From positions 14,849 through 78,848 of the forward strand of contig JBCDKJ010000009.1 in the NCBI GenBank assembly GCA_038746745.1: 64,000 nt of DNA. The letters run 5' to 3'. Both the position numbers and the translations under genes were made by a program. Positions 24,286-32,865 of this stretch are shown in pieces; position 1 is the first letter of the stretch; each line of letters begins with the position of its first letter. The notes beneath the pieces were generated by a model that ran no database searches, had not been told where the DNA came from, and worked only from the letters and a program-made list of their open reading frames with translations. The stretch comes from JANQIO01 sp038746745. Its GTDB lineage: Bacteria; Pseudomonadota; Gammaproteobacteria; Pseudomonadales; Halieaceae.

Positions 24286-24486
24286 TTAAAGGCTGGCGGC
24301 GGTGACCATCAGCCGGTTGATAAGGATTCGCTCTCGGTCAATGGCTCCGGCCTCGTCCTCGCTGATCGCGTGGTTCCGGAGCTTCTCGGTCAGGAAGTCG
24401 CGGCGCTGCTTTAGCAGCCGGTAAACCGGTGCTTGCTTTACCGCGTTCTTGCTGGCCAGTGCCTGTGTCGCTTCGAGGAGGTCCAT
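24286..24486 (-). CDS. Small helical phage protein
   Basis: The protein has 66 residues, helical and basic ('VYRLLKQRRDFLTEKLRNHA'), with no recognised family. It follows the first gene of the cassette by one base. One ACCGGT-type site lies inside its coding region, probably by chance. Confidence 0.5.
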   Translation of the reverse strand: MDLLEATQALASKNAVKQAPVYRLLKQRRDFLTEKLRNHAISEDEAGAIDRERILINRLMVTAASL

Positions 24487-24487
24487 C

Positions 24488-24682
24488 TCATCCCTCGGCG
24501 CGGTAGGCGCTGACTGCGATGAGCGCCAAGATCGTGGCGGCCATCCCTTCCAGAAACTCGCCGTGCTGGCGCATGTAGCCCTCGATCTGCTCGGGCGTTT
24601 CGAGATGCTCGGGTACCTGCAGATCCTCGTATTGCGGGTGTAGCTGCTCGGCCAGCTGGTTGAATCGTTGTGCTAATTGCAT
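24488..24682 (-). CDS. First gene of the repressible small-gene cassette
   Basis: The protein has 64 residues. A helical N-terminus ('QLAQRFNQLAEQLHPQYEDL') precedes a hydrophobic helix near the C-terminus ('GMAATILALIAVSAY') that might touch the membrane. AAGGAG lies 7 bases before the ATG. It is the first gene behind the promoter/operator region at 24703-24806. The function is unknown. Confidence 0.55.
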   Translation of the reverse strand: MQLAQRFNQLAEQLHPQYEDLQVPEHLETPEQIEGYMRQHGEFLEGMAATILALIAVSAYRAEG

Positions 24683-24702
24683 GCTGCTTCTCCTTGGTTT
24701 CG

Positions 24703-24806
24703 TACCGGTAGCTCTGTGGCTACGGTGCTCATAATGGATGTTTTACCGGTTTACGTCTACCTTTTACCGGTATATTGGTGTGACAGATGTCGCATTTACC
24801 GGTTTT
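24703..24806 (-). promoter_or_regulatory. Promoter with four ACCGGT operators
   Basis: Minus-strand -35 TAGACG (24759-24754) and -10 CATTAT (24736-24731) are 17 bp apart. The operator-like TTTTACCGGTTTA (24741-24753) fills the spacer. Three further copies lie at 24703-24710, 24763-24774 and 24795-24806. A repressor bound in the spacer would block the small-gene cassette. Confidence 0.6.
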
Positions 24807-24821
24807 TCGTGAAGCACAGGC

Positions 24822-24847
24822 AAAAAAAAGCCCGCGATTAAGCGGGC
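24822..24847 (-). terminator. Intrinsic terminator before the cassette promoter
   Basis: On the minus strand a GCCCGC/GCGGGC stem with a loop of about six bases is followed by eight U. It separates the 24884 gene from the cassette, so the cassette depends on its own promoter. Confidence 0.85.
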
Positions 24848-24883
24848 AAGGGGAGCGCCGGGACTGGCGCACCAAGGAGTCGG

Positions 24884-25441
24884 TTAGAAAGGGATGCGGC
24901 CGTCGCTGCCGTCCCAGAGATCGTCGTGCGGGGGGTGCCGCGGCGCTTGAAATCCGCAGCTGGTGCAGACGTTCAGGTCGCAGCCGCCCTGCACCTGGAT
25001 CGGCGCAAAGTCGCCGCCGCACTCCGGGCAGATATCGTCGCCAAGGTCGCCAGGAAGCATCAGCTGCGGGTCGATATCGTCGTCAAACAACGCACCGTCC
25101 AAGTCGTCCGCGCCAAAGCGGTTGAGCTGGCTACCGTCCTGCAGGCGCCGCATGGCCGCCCATACCCGCATGCAAGCGTCGTGGTACTCATGGTCCGCGA
25201 TGCTGTTCTTGAAATTGGTGTAGGTCAGGTGTTGCATAACCTGGTTCTGCAGCACGCTCGCCAGTCGCGACTTCGTCACCTCGATACGGTATTTGTAGTC
25301 CGCGCCGTTCTTTTGCGTGATGGTCTGACCAGGAAATAGCGCCTCGAGATGCTCTCGCTTACGTGCTCTTACAAGCACCCGGCCGGGTTGGTTTCGGTGC
25401 TCTACCGCTGAGATGAATCCGTAGGTGGTGAAGATCCACAT
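24884..25441 (-). CDS. Phage protein with C-terminal zinc ribbon
   Basis: The protein has 185 residues from ATG 25441, which has GGAG upstream; an earlier ATG lacks one. It begins MWIFTTYGFISAVEHRNQPG, a start recurrent in phage and plasmid proteins of unknown role. The C-terminus has 'DICPECGGDFAPIQV' and 'LNVCTSCGFQAP', a four-cysteine zinc ribbon. Operators lie immediately upstream and a terminator downstream, so it forms a one-gene unit under repressor control, like an early lytic gene. Confidence 0.65.
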   Translation of the reverse strand: MWIFTTYGFISAVEHRNQPGRVLVRARKREHLEALFPGQTITQKNGADYKYRIEVTKSRLASVLQNQVMQHLTYTNFKNSIADHEYHDACMRVWAAMRRLQDGSQLNRFGADDLDGALFDDDIDPQLMLPGDLGDDICPECGGDFAPIQVQGGCDLNVCTSCGFQAPRHPPHDDLWDGSDGRIPF

Positions 25442-25490
25442 GGCTTGTCTCCGCCCGTTGTTGTTATGGTTCGGCGCGGAGTGTAGCACG

Positions 25491-25522
25491 TTTTACCGGA
25501 AAACCGGTATATTTTACCGGTC
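25491..25522 (-). promoter_or_regulatory. Three packed ACCGG(T) operators upstream of the 24884 gene
   Basis: TTTTACCGGAAAA, AAACCGGTATA and TTTTACCGGTC lie almost end to end (25491-25522), just upstream of a TACACT box on the minus strand. No good -35 is seen. The motif matches the sites at 24.7, 37.4, 38.7, 39.6 and 45.9 kb. Confidence 0.5.
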
Positions 25523-25844
25523 AGGTTTTTATTCTGAGGCCTAGTTCTCGGTTTAGCTCCTGCAGGGCCGCCGCACGGTCGCCGTCTGGCGCGTCAGCAG
25601 GATCTGCGGCCCAGAGCGCCACCTCGCCATCTTCGGCCTCGAGCAGCCACTCAGTGCCGACGCTGCTGACCCTGCCAGCCAGCATGTGATGGGGGTGGCC
25701 GGTGTCTGCAGCCGTCCATCCATGGTCCGCCCAGGCGATACCGCCGCCCGGGAGATCGAACACATGCGCGGCATAGCGCACGCCGCCATCGGGGAGCGCG
25801 ATCGCAAGGGTGTTGCCCTCTGCGCTGTATTCGCCTGGTGTCAT
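25521..25844 (-). CDS. Small protein coupled to the MuF gene
   Basis: The protein has 107 residues, acidic and beta-rich. It contains 'GGVRYAAHVFDLPGGGIAWA', 'TEWLLEAEDGEVALWA' and a short C-terminal helix. There is no known family. Its ATG overlaps the MuF stop (ATGA), so it is made together with that very large protein. A chaperone or immunity partner for a MuF C-terminal domain would fit the position, but this is only a suggestion. Confidence 0.6.
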   Translation of the reverse strand: MTPGEYSAEGNTLAIALPDGGVRYAAHVFDLPGGGIAWADHGWTAADTGHPHHMLAGRVSSVGTEWLLEAEDGEVALWAADPADAPDGDRAAALQELNRELGLRIKT

Positions 25845-28800
25845 TGCCTGCCCGAAACCTTCACAACATCAGTAAGCGCACGGCCGTCTGGCCAGGTGTC
25901 GTAACCGGCCTTCCGGAAGATATCGATAATCTGCCGCCGGCGGCGCTCGTCAGCGACCACGATTCTATCGAGGTCGTCGAAAATTGATAGTGAGTCCTTG
26001 ATGATGGTTTCGTTGCCGCCGCTGCGAGAGGCCTCTCTGAGCGCGTCGATCGTCGATTTCCTATTCCGGCGGACGGTGTCTCCTGTCGTCCTGCCAAACT
26101 TGTCACTGTCGTAGCTGATAGCGTCGATCCGCGCCGCTGCTTTCGCGTTCCACACCAGCTGCTCGCTGCCATAGGCTGCATCCCGACGCTTTATGCGGGT
26201 AAAGAAGTAGTTCGCACCCCCGGTGCCGAGGTCCTGCGTCGGAGACATGCCGCCAAGAGCAATGCCGCGCCGGATCTTGTCCGTCGTCGGCGCCATCTGA
26301 CCGCCGCCGTCCAGCAGCTGCTGCACCAGTTCAGCCATGCTTTTGCCACCGGTCACGCCGTGTATGAGACGGTAGTCGTTTTCGAACTCCGGCCAGTCGG
26401 GGTGCGATAGCAGCTCGGGCCGGTAGCGCGTCAGCCTTCCATGCTCAAACGCCTGGCGTTCGCCCAGGGGCCGATAGTGAGGGCTCTTTGCCAGGTCGAC
26501 GCCAGTTTGCTTTGACAGCCAGTCACGCGCCTCCGCGAGGTCGTCCTTAACAATGCGACGCTTAAATGTTGCGTTAGTGTCGAGCTTGTTCGCAAACGCA
26601 ATCTGCTGCAGGTACAGCCGCTCCATATCCAAATCGGTGGCTTCGCTGCTATCGATGCCCAACTCCTCGAGCACATCGAACACTCGGCTCGCTGCGGCCT
26701 GGTCCTGGCCTTGTACCTGGATCTCGATACGGCCGCGCATAGCGAATAGCGTCTCATCGTTGTCCGCCCAGTAGCGCACGCGCACACCGTCACGCTCGTA
26801 CTCATAAACCGACGTGCTGATGCTCAGGTCCTCGTCGGTCTCAGCAGCAAAGCCTCGCCGGATCCTGGCGCGTGCATATCGGGTGCTGGTGCGCCGCTTC
26901 CACGGCCGGCGCTGAGGCGCGTTGGGATCTGGGGGTGGGTCTGCAGCCTCGGCAATCTTGAATGCCTTGTAGGGCTTCGCGTTGCTGCTGCTTTCCTGCC
27001 AGATCGGGCGCTTCTTCGCCACGGACTCCTTGATGTTGCTAATGAAGGGGTCAGTTTTGGCGATGAAATCGTCGAGCTGCTTTTTCGGTCGCAGGCCTGC
27101 TGCCACCTCCTCGCGCAACTTGCCTAACACCTGCTCGTAGCGATCGACGGCCGATTGTGCTTTCGTCAGCCCGGATCCATCCAGCGTCGTCGTGCCGTTG
27201 TTGACGCGGTGCCGAATGCTAATGATGGCGGCCTTTATCGCATCGTGGACGTCGTTATAGTCGGGCTTCGCAATCGTGCCGGCATCCACCAGCTCCTCGT
27301 TGAGCCGCTCAGCAGCAGAGCCGCGGACCTTTAGGTAACCGTTCGTGGTTTTCATGCCGGCGGCGGTTTCCTTCTGCCACACCAGCACCTGCTGGTCCTC
27401 GATCTGGTCCTTGTCCGTACGGATCCCGTAGCCGTTCACGCGGCTGTTGACGACGTTCTCATACTGCAGGCGGCTAACGCGATCGCTGGCGCCCGCAACG
27501 GTCGCCGGTGGGGGTGTCTCTACGGCTTCTGGGTACCGTGCGGCGATGTAGTCCCGGCGTGCCTTGAGTGTGGCGGCCAGCTCGTTGCGTGCCTTTCTGG
27601 CTTTCGGCCCAAAGCGGCCCACCAGGTCGTCGATATCGGCGTCCGTAAATGCGACGACGCGCCGGGCGCTGTCGATGAGCTGCGCTTCTGTCAGGCTTCC
27701 AAATACCGCACTTGTCTGGGATGCGGTGCCGTCTCGAAGGCTCTCTATCTCGAGTACTTCATCGCCCCAGGCATCACCCTTGAGACTGCCCTGGGCGCGA
27801 TAGCGAAGTGCACCCCCAGTGTCGACGCGTATTGCTCGCCCTGCTTTGACCAGTAGGTTGTCGAAGCCCATCCCGACAACGTCCCAGTTAGCCAGCCAGG
27901 CGTCCATCATGAAACCTTCCGCTGCGCCTGGCACGTCGCCGCGGCTAAGTGCAGCGCGATCGCTCTGCAGATCGTCAATAATACGGCTGGCGATCGATAT
28001 CTTGCCCTCGAAGTCGACCAGCTCCACCTGCGGTACTTCGATCCCTGCCTTCTCGTAGAGCTTCGCCGCCAGCACCTCGTTGCGTGCTATCTCCTCACTA
28101 CGCGGCTGCTTGATGTACCATTTCTGGCCGGTCTCGCCGTCCTGGTATAGGCCGCCCGGGTTGCTTCCGCCCTGCCCGCCTATCTTCGTCATGTTGTTGG
28201 CGTTAAACGCTGTGTTGGGGGTGGAGACTGGCGCCGGCGTTGGCTCTGGATCCGGAGTACTCACCGGGGCCTGGGCTGGTTTCTTCGCGTCGATATCGGC
28301 CAACACCTTATTTTTATCGACGTCGGTCAGGTCGTTAAATACCTGCTGTTGCTTCGGCGTTGGAATCTGGCCGGCGAGCACTTTTTTCTTGTAGCCGCTC
28401 AGCACAGAGGACTTTTCAGCCTTCAACTGCTGCTTTGCCGCCTCGGCTTCGATCGCGCCCAGCAGGTCGATCGGGCTGTCAAACTCTGAGGCCTTTCCGT
28501 TCTTGCTCCACTGCTGGTAGATCTTCTGTTTGAGCTTCGTTTGAATGGCGGCCTCGCCGGCGGCGATGGTCTGCAGCTCGAGCTTCGCGGCCAGGATCCC
28601 GTTCTTGGCTTCGGCCTCCGCTATCAACGCGCTCTGGATCTCTGGATCCAGCGTGTCGAAGTAGGCCTGCGCTTTCGCGCTTGGCACCTTGCCTTTTGCC
28701 GAGGCCTGCTTCCAGGTCTGCAGCATGCTGTTCTGCTCTGATTTGAGCGCAAGCTCCTTGCCCTTTGCGAGCATAGCGACCGGGTCCATGTCCGGCTTCG

Positions 28801-29773
28801 TGGATTTCAGCTTTTTCAGTTCCGCGGCTAGGTAAGGGGTGTTGTTAGCGATGGCGCTGGCGATCTCGTCCTCCGCCGCGGTGAGCTGCTTATTCAGGTC
28901 CTGCAGCTGCTGGTCGTTTGCCAGGTCCTTTTCGTACTGCGCCTGCAGTGCCGCCTGCTTGCGCATCGCGCGTTTATGGGCCGCCCGCTGGCTGGCGAGT
29001 AGCCGATCGGCTTTCTCGTCCGACAGCTGCCACAGCGCCTCCTTTCGGGCCAGCCCCGGGTTGTGGTCCCAGCCTGGATCGACGTCGACCGGCACCTCCA
29101 TCTGCACGTTTGTGCGAGGGTTTACCCATACCTTGGTTTCGATATCGGGCGTGCTGATCGGGGTGAGTCCCAGCTCCTGCACTTCCTGCTTGTCGAGCTG
29201 AATAACCCCGCATCGACAGTTCCAGCCGTTTGGTGGAAAGTGCGTGCGCCAAAAGTCTGAAGTTACCGGGTGCACCTCGCCGTCCCTGGCGGCGTGTTCT
29301 GGACGCGTTCTATCGTCGTCGACCGCGTCATACAGTAGGAACGGTGCCGATACCGCGTTGCGGGTAATGGCGTCCCAGTTGCCGACAGCGTAGGCGCTCT
29401 GCAGGTTGCTCCGGAAGATGGTCTCTAGTCGACTGGCGCTGCCCAACTGAGCCTCTACCAGGTCGCCTGTCAGTGGATCCACGACGTCCTTCTTGCCCCA
29501 CCAACCAGCCGCCTGCAGTTCTGGGATCAGCTGCGTGCGGAACTCCTGCAGCGTCGTTCCGTTCTGGATCGCGCCGGCGAGCTTATCCTGGACGGTCTTG
29601 AGTAGGTCCGTGTCCATCATCTTGGCGACAGTGAATGCGACGTCGTGCTCGTCCCCCACCATGTCCTGCCAGGCAAATGTCGGCTTAAGGCCCTTGTCCA
29701 GGAAAAACTGAATTGCCTGGGTGGGCGCGAGCGTGAAGTCCGCTACCGCTTCCAGGTAGTTGTGGATCTTAAT
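25841..29773 (-). CDS. Giant MuF minor head protein with kinase-like domain, ATT start
   Basis: The protein has about 1310 residues, far longer than Mu gpF (about 430). Residues 1-230 are the MuF domain ('DFTLAPTQAIQFFLDKGLKP', then 'PPNGWNCRCGVIQLD'), a few copies of which enter the capsid. Helical Ala/Lys repeats follow (about 240-490). Residues about 530-735 look like a protein/lipid-kinase fold: Gly-rich loop GGQGGSNPGG (532-541), Lys-555, Glu-566, Asp-631 with Asn-639, and Asp-651 in 'RVDTGG'. About 975-1310 form an unassigned domain ending in 'GGANYFFTRIK' and a basic helix. No ATG, GTG or TTG start covers the conserved N-terminus. ATT 29773 is preceded by GAGGG and overlaps the portal stop. 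ATG 29662 would delete 37 conserved residues. Confidence 0.85.
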   Translation of the reverse strand: MKIHNYLEAVADFTLAPTQAIQFFLDKGLKPTFAWQDMVGDEHDVAFTVAKMMDTDLLKTVQDKLAGAIQNGTTLQEFRTQLIPELQAAGWWGKKDVVDPLTGDLVEAQLGSASRLETIFRSNLQSAYAVGNWDAITRNAVSAPFLLYDAVDDDRTRPEHAARDGEVHPVTSDFWRTHFPPNGWNCRCGVIQLDKQEVQELGLTPISTPDIETKVWVNPRTNVQMEVPVDVDPGWDHNPGLARKEALWQLSDEKADRLLASQRAAHKRAMRKQAALQAQYEKDLANDQQLQDLNKQLTAAEDEIASAIANNTPYLAAELKKLKSTKPDMDPVAMLAKGKELALKSEQNSMLQTWKQASAKGKVPSAKAQAYFDTLDPEIQSALIAEAEAKNGILAAKLELQTIAAGEAAIQTKLKQKIYQQWSKNGKASEFDSPIDLLGAIEAEAAKQQLKAEKSSVLSGYKKKVLAGQIPTPKQQQVFNDLTDVDKNKVLADIDAKKPAQAPVSTPDPEPTPAPVSTPNTAFNANNMTKIGGQGGSNPGGLYQDGETGQKWYIKQPRSEEIARNEVLAAKLYEKAGIEVPQVELVDFEGKISIASRIIDDLQSDRAALSRGDVPGAAEGFMMDAWLANWDVVGMGFDNLLVKAGRAIRVDTGGALRYRAQGSLKGDAWGDEVLEIESLRDGTASQTSAVFGSLTEAQLIDSARRVVAFTDADIDDLVGRFGPKARKARNELAATLKARRDYIAARYPEAVETPPPATVAGASDRVSRLQYENVVNSRVNGYGIRTDKDQIEDQQVLVWQKETAAGMKTTNGYLKVRGSAAERLNEELVDAGTIAKPDYNDVHDAIKAAIISIRHRVNNGTTTLDGSGLTKAQSAVDRYEQVLGKLREEVAAGLRPKKQLDDFIAKTDPFISNIKESVAKKRPIWQESSSNAKPYKAFKIAEAADPPPDPNAPQRRPWKRRTSTRYARARIRRGFAAETDEDLSISTSVYEYERDGVRVRYWADNDETLFAMRGRIEIQVQGQDQAAASRVFDVLEELGIDSSEATDLDMERLYLQQIAFANKLDTNATFKRRIVKDDLAEARDWLSKQTGVDLAKSPHYRPLGERQAFEHGRLTRYRPELLSHPDWPEFENDYRLIHGVTGGKSMAELVQQLLDGGGQMAPTTDKIRRGIALGGMSPTQDLGTGGANYFFTRIKRRDAAYGSEQLVWNAKAAARIDAISYDSDKFGRTTGDTVRRNRKSTIDALREASRSGGNETIIKDSLSIFDDLDRIVVADERRRRQIIDIFRKAGYDTWPDGRALTDVVKVSGRQ

Positions 29774-31259
29774 TGCGCTGCCCTCGGAACATGCCCATCA
29801 GCCTGGCAAATACCGTCGCTTTCTGGACGGCATCGACCGTCACGTCCGGAGCGACTTCGTCGACCATAGTGGTGAGGTGCCGGCGGAAGGTTTCGATATC
29901 GTCGCTCTCGTCAAGGTAGTTAAGAATCTGGCGCACGCGGTCGCCTATAATCTCGTTGTACTGCGTTGCCAGGAACTCGGCGGCGTCCTTGAGGCTCTGC
30001 TGGTCCTCGCGATGCAGGCTGCGTTTCTGCAGCAGCGAGTTTAGCTCTGAGAACTCCGCCGGCATCGGTCCAGTTCCGTCAGTCATCAGCTGTGCCGGCA
30101 CCGGTGCTGGGGGCTTCACGCGCCAGCCGGGGCCGTAAGTCTCCTCGATGTACTCCTCCGTCGGCTCGTAGCCCAGCTGGACGATTTTGCTGTCCCGCTC
30201 TGCCCGCTCGTTAAGATCCTCCTCCGGCTCTGTTTCGCGGACGATCTTCGGTACGCCGGCGTTCGGGAAGTTCCACTCAGTGAGCCACGTAGCTACGCTG
30301 CGTCGAAAACTGTCGTTGATGAGATCGCTGTCGCTGTCAATAACAGCCTGGCTGACGTCCTTGTGCACCTGCGCCTGGCTTAAGCTGCTGCCGTCGTCGG
30401 TCGTCATGGTCTGGCTGAGCACCACCTTACTGATGGCCTTGTCCATGCGCTCAACCAGCGCATCGTAGTCGGCCGTTCCAGATCGCGCCGCCTCGAGCAG
30501 CTCGAGCTTCATGCTCTCAGGCACGATGAGGCCGCTGTCGGCCTGGAATGCTGCCAGCACAGCCTTCGCCTTTCGTATCTCTTCCGGGTTAGTGATTTGC
30601 CCATCCGGCAGGCGCACGGTGGCGGTTGGCATGCCGAACTTCTCCAGGAACACCAGCCAGAATTTGATATCGCTCCGCTTGAAGAACACCGGCCAGTACA
30701 GGCTGTGCGCCAGGCCTAGGCCGTACTTGTTGTCGTCGTGGTTAGCGCCGGCGTTAAATGTCCAGAATTTGTAATCAGGCATCTGGACGCCCTGGGGGTT
30801 CTGGGTGTTTATCAGAAACAGGTTGTCATCCTTGTCGAACCGGAACCGCGAGCGATCGCGCACCTTGATGTCGTCGATCGTGATCTGGCCGCCCTCTACG
30901 CCCCACATTACCTCCGCGACAGCGAAGCCGTAGAAGACGCCGTACATCATCTTGTCGGTTTTATCGTCCCAGCCGATCCGCTCCAGCTGCTCTTTCAAAA
31001 ACTCGGCGGCCGCCACGTCCTGTGAGGCTTCGCTGGCAGGCTCTACGTTCCACGTGGCACGAGTAACTGCGGTCCGTCGCTGCTGAAAAGTACTGTGCAC
31101 CTGGTCGTCGCGCAGCAGCTCGTCATAGATTTTGTAGTTCCAGCCGCGGCGAGTGAGCACGCTGTCCGGATTCTGCAGCAGGATATCCGTGAATGCAGTT
31201 GTCATCGCCAGGCCGTGATCTGCCTTCGCTAGCTCGTTCTGGATCGGTTCGTCAGCCAT
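29769..31259 (-). CDS. Portal protein, Mu gp29 family (DUF935)
   Basis: The protein has 496 residues. Family hallmarks are 'DDQVHSTFQQRRTAVTRATW', 'EVMWGVEGGQITIDDIKVRD', 'KFWLVFLEKFGMPTATVRLP' and 'MDKAISKVVLSQTMTTDDGS'. The portal forms the dodecameric DNA gate at the capsid vertex and docks the terminase. The start overlaps the large terminase stop by 8 bases. The order terminase, portal, MuF is that of Mu. Confidence 0.93.
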   Translation of the reverse strand: MADEPIQNELAKADHGLAMTTAFTDILLQNPDSVLTRRGWNYKIYDELLRDDQVHSTFQQRRTAVTRATWNVEPASEASQDVAAAEFLKEQLERIGWDDKTDKMMYGVFYGFAVAEVMWGVEGGQITIDDIKVRDRSRFRFDKDDNLFLINTQNPQGVQMPDYKFWTFNAGANHDDNKYGLGLAHSLYWPVFFKRSDIKFWLVFLEKFGMPTATVRLPDGQITNPEEIRKAKAVLAAFQADSGLIVPESMKLELLEAARSGTADYDALVERMDKAISKVVLSQTMTTDDGSSLSQAQVHKDVSQAVIDSDSDLINDSFRRSVATWLTEWNFPNAGVPKIVRETEPEEDLNERAERDSKIVQLGYEPTEEYIEETYGPGWRVKPPAPVPAQLMTDGTGPMPAEFSELNSLLQKRSLHREDQQSLKDAAEFLATQYNEIIGDRVRQILNYLDESDDIETFRRHLTTMVDEVAPDVTVDAVQKATVFARLMGMFRGQRN

Positions 31260-32865
31260 CCAGGAATCCTCCGTCGTCGTTAAAGCTGATGCCGAGACTC
31301 GTATCGTCCTCGACGTTAATGGGTGCTGAGCCGCGCAGGCCTGCGCGAACGTGTCCCATCGCGTGATAGTCCACCAGCACTCGGCTCGCCCAGGCCCATT
31401 TGAGAAATTGCGATGTACTGTCGACCTGGTCGTCGTGCGTCGTAAGCGGGAAGCCGAACAGCTCCATCTCGAAGTCCATCAGCCAGGCCGCCACATCGGG
31501 TAGCCATACCTGGCCGCTTTCGAACAGGCTCGACACCGCGATCAGGCGGTCCACTTTGTTCACGCCCTGGGGATCGATTGCTATCACCGGCGGCGTGTAG
31601 ATCTCGCCGTTCATCGAATAGCCTTCGCGCAGCTCCTGCAGGAGCGACTGGCCGGACGCTTTGTCCTCGATCAGCACGGCCATCGGACGGTCGAATTTGA
31701 GCCACTGATTTACTACTGCGCGTTTGACGTCCGGGTACGTCATGCGCTGCCGAAAGACGTCTAGTAGGTAGTAACCGTGCCTGGTCTGGCCCCATGTCGT
31801 GCATACGCTCGGGTCGTTGATTTGCTCAGGTTTATAGGCCGTGTCCCAACTCTGGACTATTCGTAAAAATTCCGGCGGTAGAGCGCTGTAGCGCCGACAC
31901 CAGGCTCGCTGTATCAGTGCGCCCTCCGCGGGCTTCGGTCGTTGCTGGAACAGTGACGCCCAGCGACGGCTGCCAGAGGCCTTCTCCTCGAGCCATCGCT
32001 CGACCGGGAACCAATCGGTCCAGAGGAACTCGCCAATCTCTCGACCGAGTGGGTCGTCGTCACGCGTGCACTCCGCCTCGAGGCAGAGCACATACCAGCG
32101 CTTTCCCTGCTGGCTGGTGACCCAGCCGCTTTCGCCGTCCCAGTTCTTCGGCAGAATGCGGCCGGACAGATCGTCCTCATGCCACCGGGTCTGGATAACT
32201 AACTGCCAGCCCCCAGGCTTGAGACGGGTCTTTAAGTCGTCGTTATAGGCGTCCCACGTCTTGTCGCGGATTGTGGGGCTATCCGCGTCCTCTCTGCCTT
32301 TTACCGGGTCGTCGATTACGATGCCTTTGGCACGGTTTCCGGTGAGGCCGCTCAGTATTCCGCCGCACATGTAGCTGGCGCCGTTGTCGAGTGACCAGTC
32401 GTCGACAGCGCGGTTGTCAGCCTGCAGGCCTGTCTCCATGAGCCAGTGGTACTTTTCGCTGCTGCAGATCTGTCGACACTTGCGCCCGAACTTCTTTGCC
32501 AGGCCGGCACCGTAACTGGTGCAGATGATGGGCTCGTTGGGGTGCAGGCCCATGTACCAGGTTGGGAACGTTACAGTGCCGTAGGTAGATTTAGCGCTGC
32601 CAGGTGGCATGAACACCATCAGCGCGTCCAGCTCATCGTCGCCGTCGGCCAGGCGCATGAGAAGGCTGTTTAGTAGATCGTGATGCTCGGCGGGAGTGAC
32701 CGCGTCGTTGTAAAACTCGTCGCAGTCATCCTCGTCGTTGATAGGCGCCCCGGGTATGTCGATGAAGCGACAGAACCGATGCAGGTTGTCCCTTATCTGC
32801 CGCCGGCGCTTTTCCTCCAGTAGCGAGAGCAGCTCCGCATCAGTGGATGCCTTGGCTGCCGTCAT
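31252..32865 (-). CDS. terL: Terminase large subunit
   Basis: The protein has 537 residues. The ATPase has Walker A MPPGSAKST (86-94) and Walker B 'GIVIDDPVKG'. The coupling region 'QTRWHEDDLSG' follows. The nuclease domain has metal-binding acids in 'VQSWDTAYKP', 'IEDKASGQ' and 'HDDQVDSTSQ'. It cuts and pumps DNA into proheads. Its start lies inside the end of the small subunit gene (26-base overlap). An ATTACCGGTTTTC site straddles the start codon. Confidence 0.96.
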   Translation of the reverse strand: MTAAKASTDAELLSLLEEKRRRQIRDNLHRFCRFIDIPGAPINDEDDCDEFYNDAVTPAEHHDLLNSLLMRLADGDDELDALMVFMPPGSAKSTYGTVTFPTWYMGLHPNEPIICTSYGAGLAKKFGRKCRQICSSEKYHWLMETGLQADNRAVDDWSLDNGASYMCGGILSGLTGNRAKGIVIDDPVKGREDADSPTIRDKTWDAYNDDLKTRLKPGGWQLVIQTRWHEDDLSGRILPKNWDGESGWVTSQQGKRWYVLCLEAECTRDDDPLGREIGEFLWTDWFPVERWLEEKASGSRRWASLFQQRPKPAEGALIQRAWCRRYSALPPEFLRIVQSWDTAYKPEQINDPSVCTTWGQTRHGYYLLDVFRQRMTYPDVKRAVVNQWLKFDRPMAVLIEDKASGQSLLQELREGYSMNGEIYTPPVIAIDPQGVNKVDRLIAVSSLFESGQVWLPDVAAWLMDFEMELFGFPLTTHDDQVDSTSQFLKWAWASRVLVDYHAMGHVRAGLRGSAPINVEDDTSLGISFNDDGGFLDG

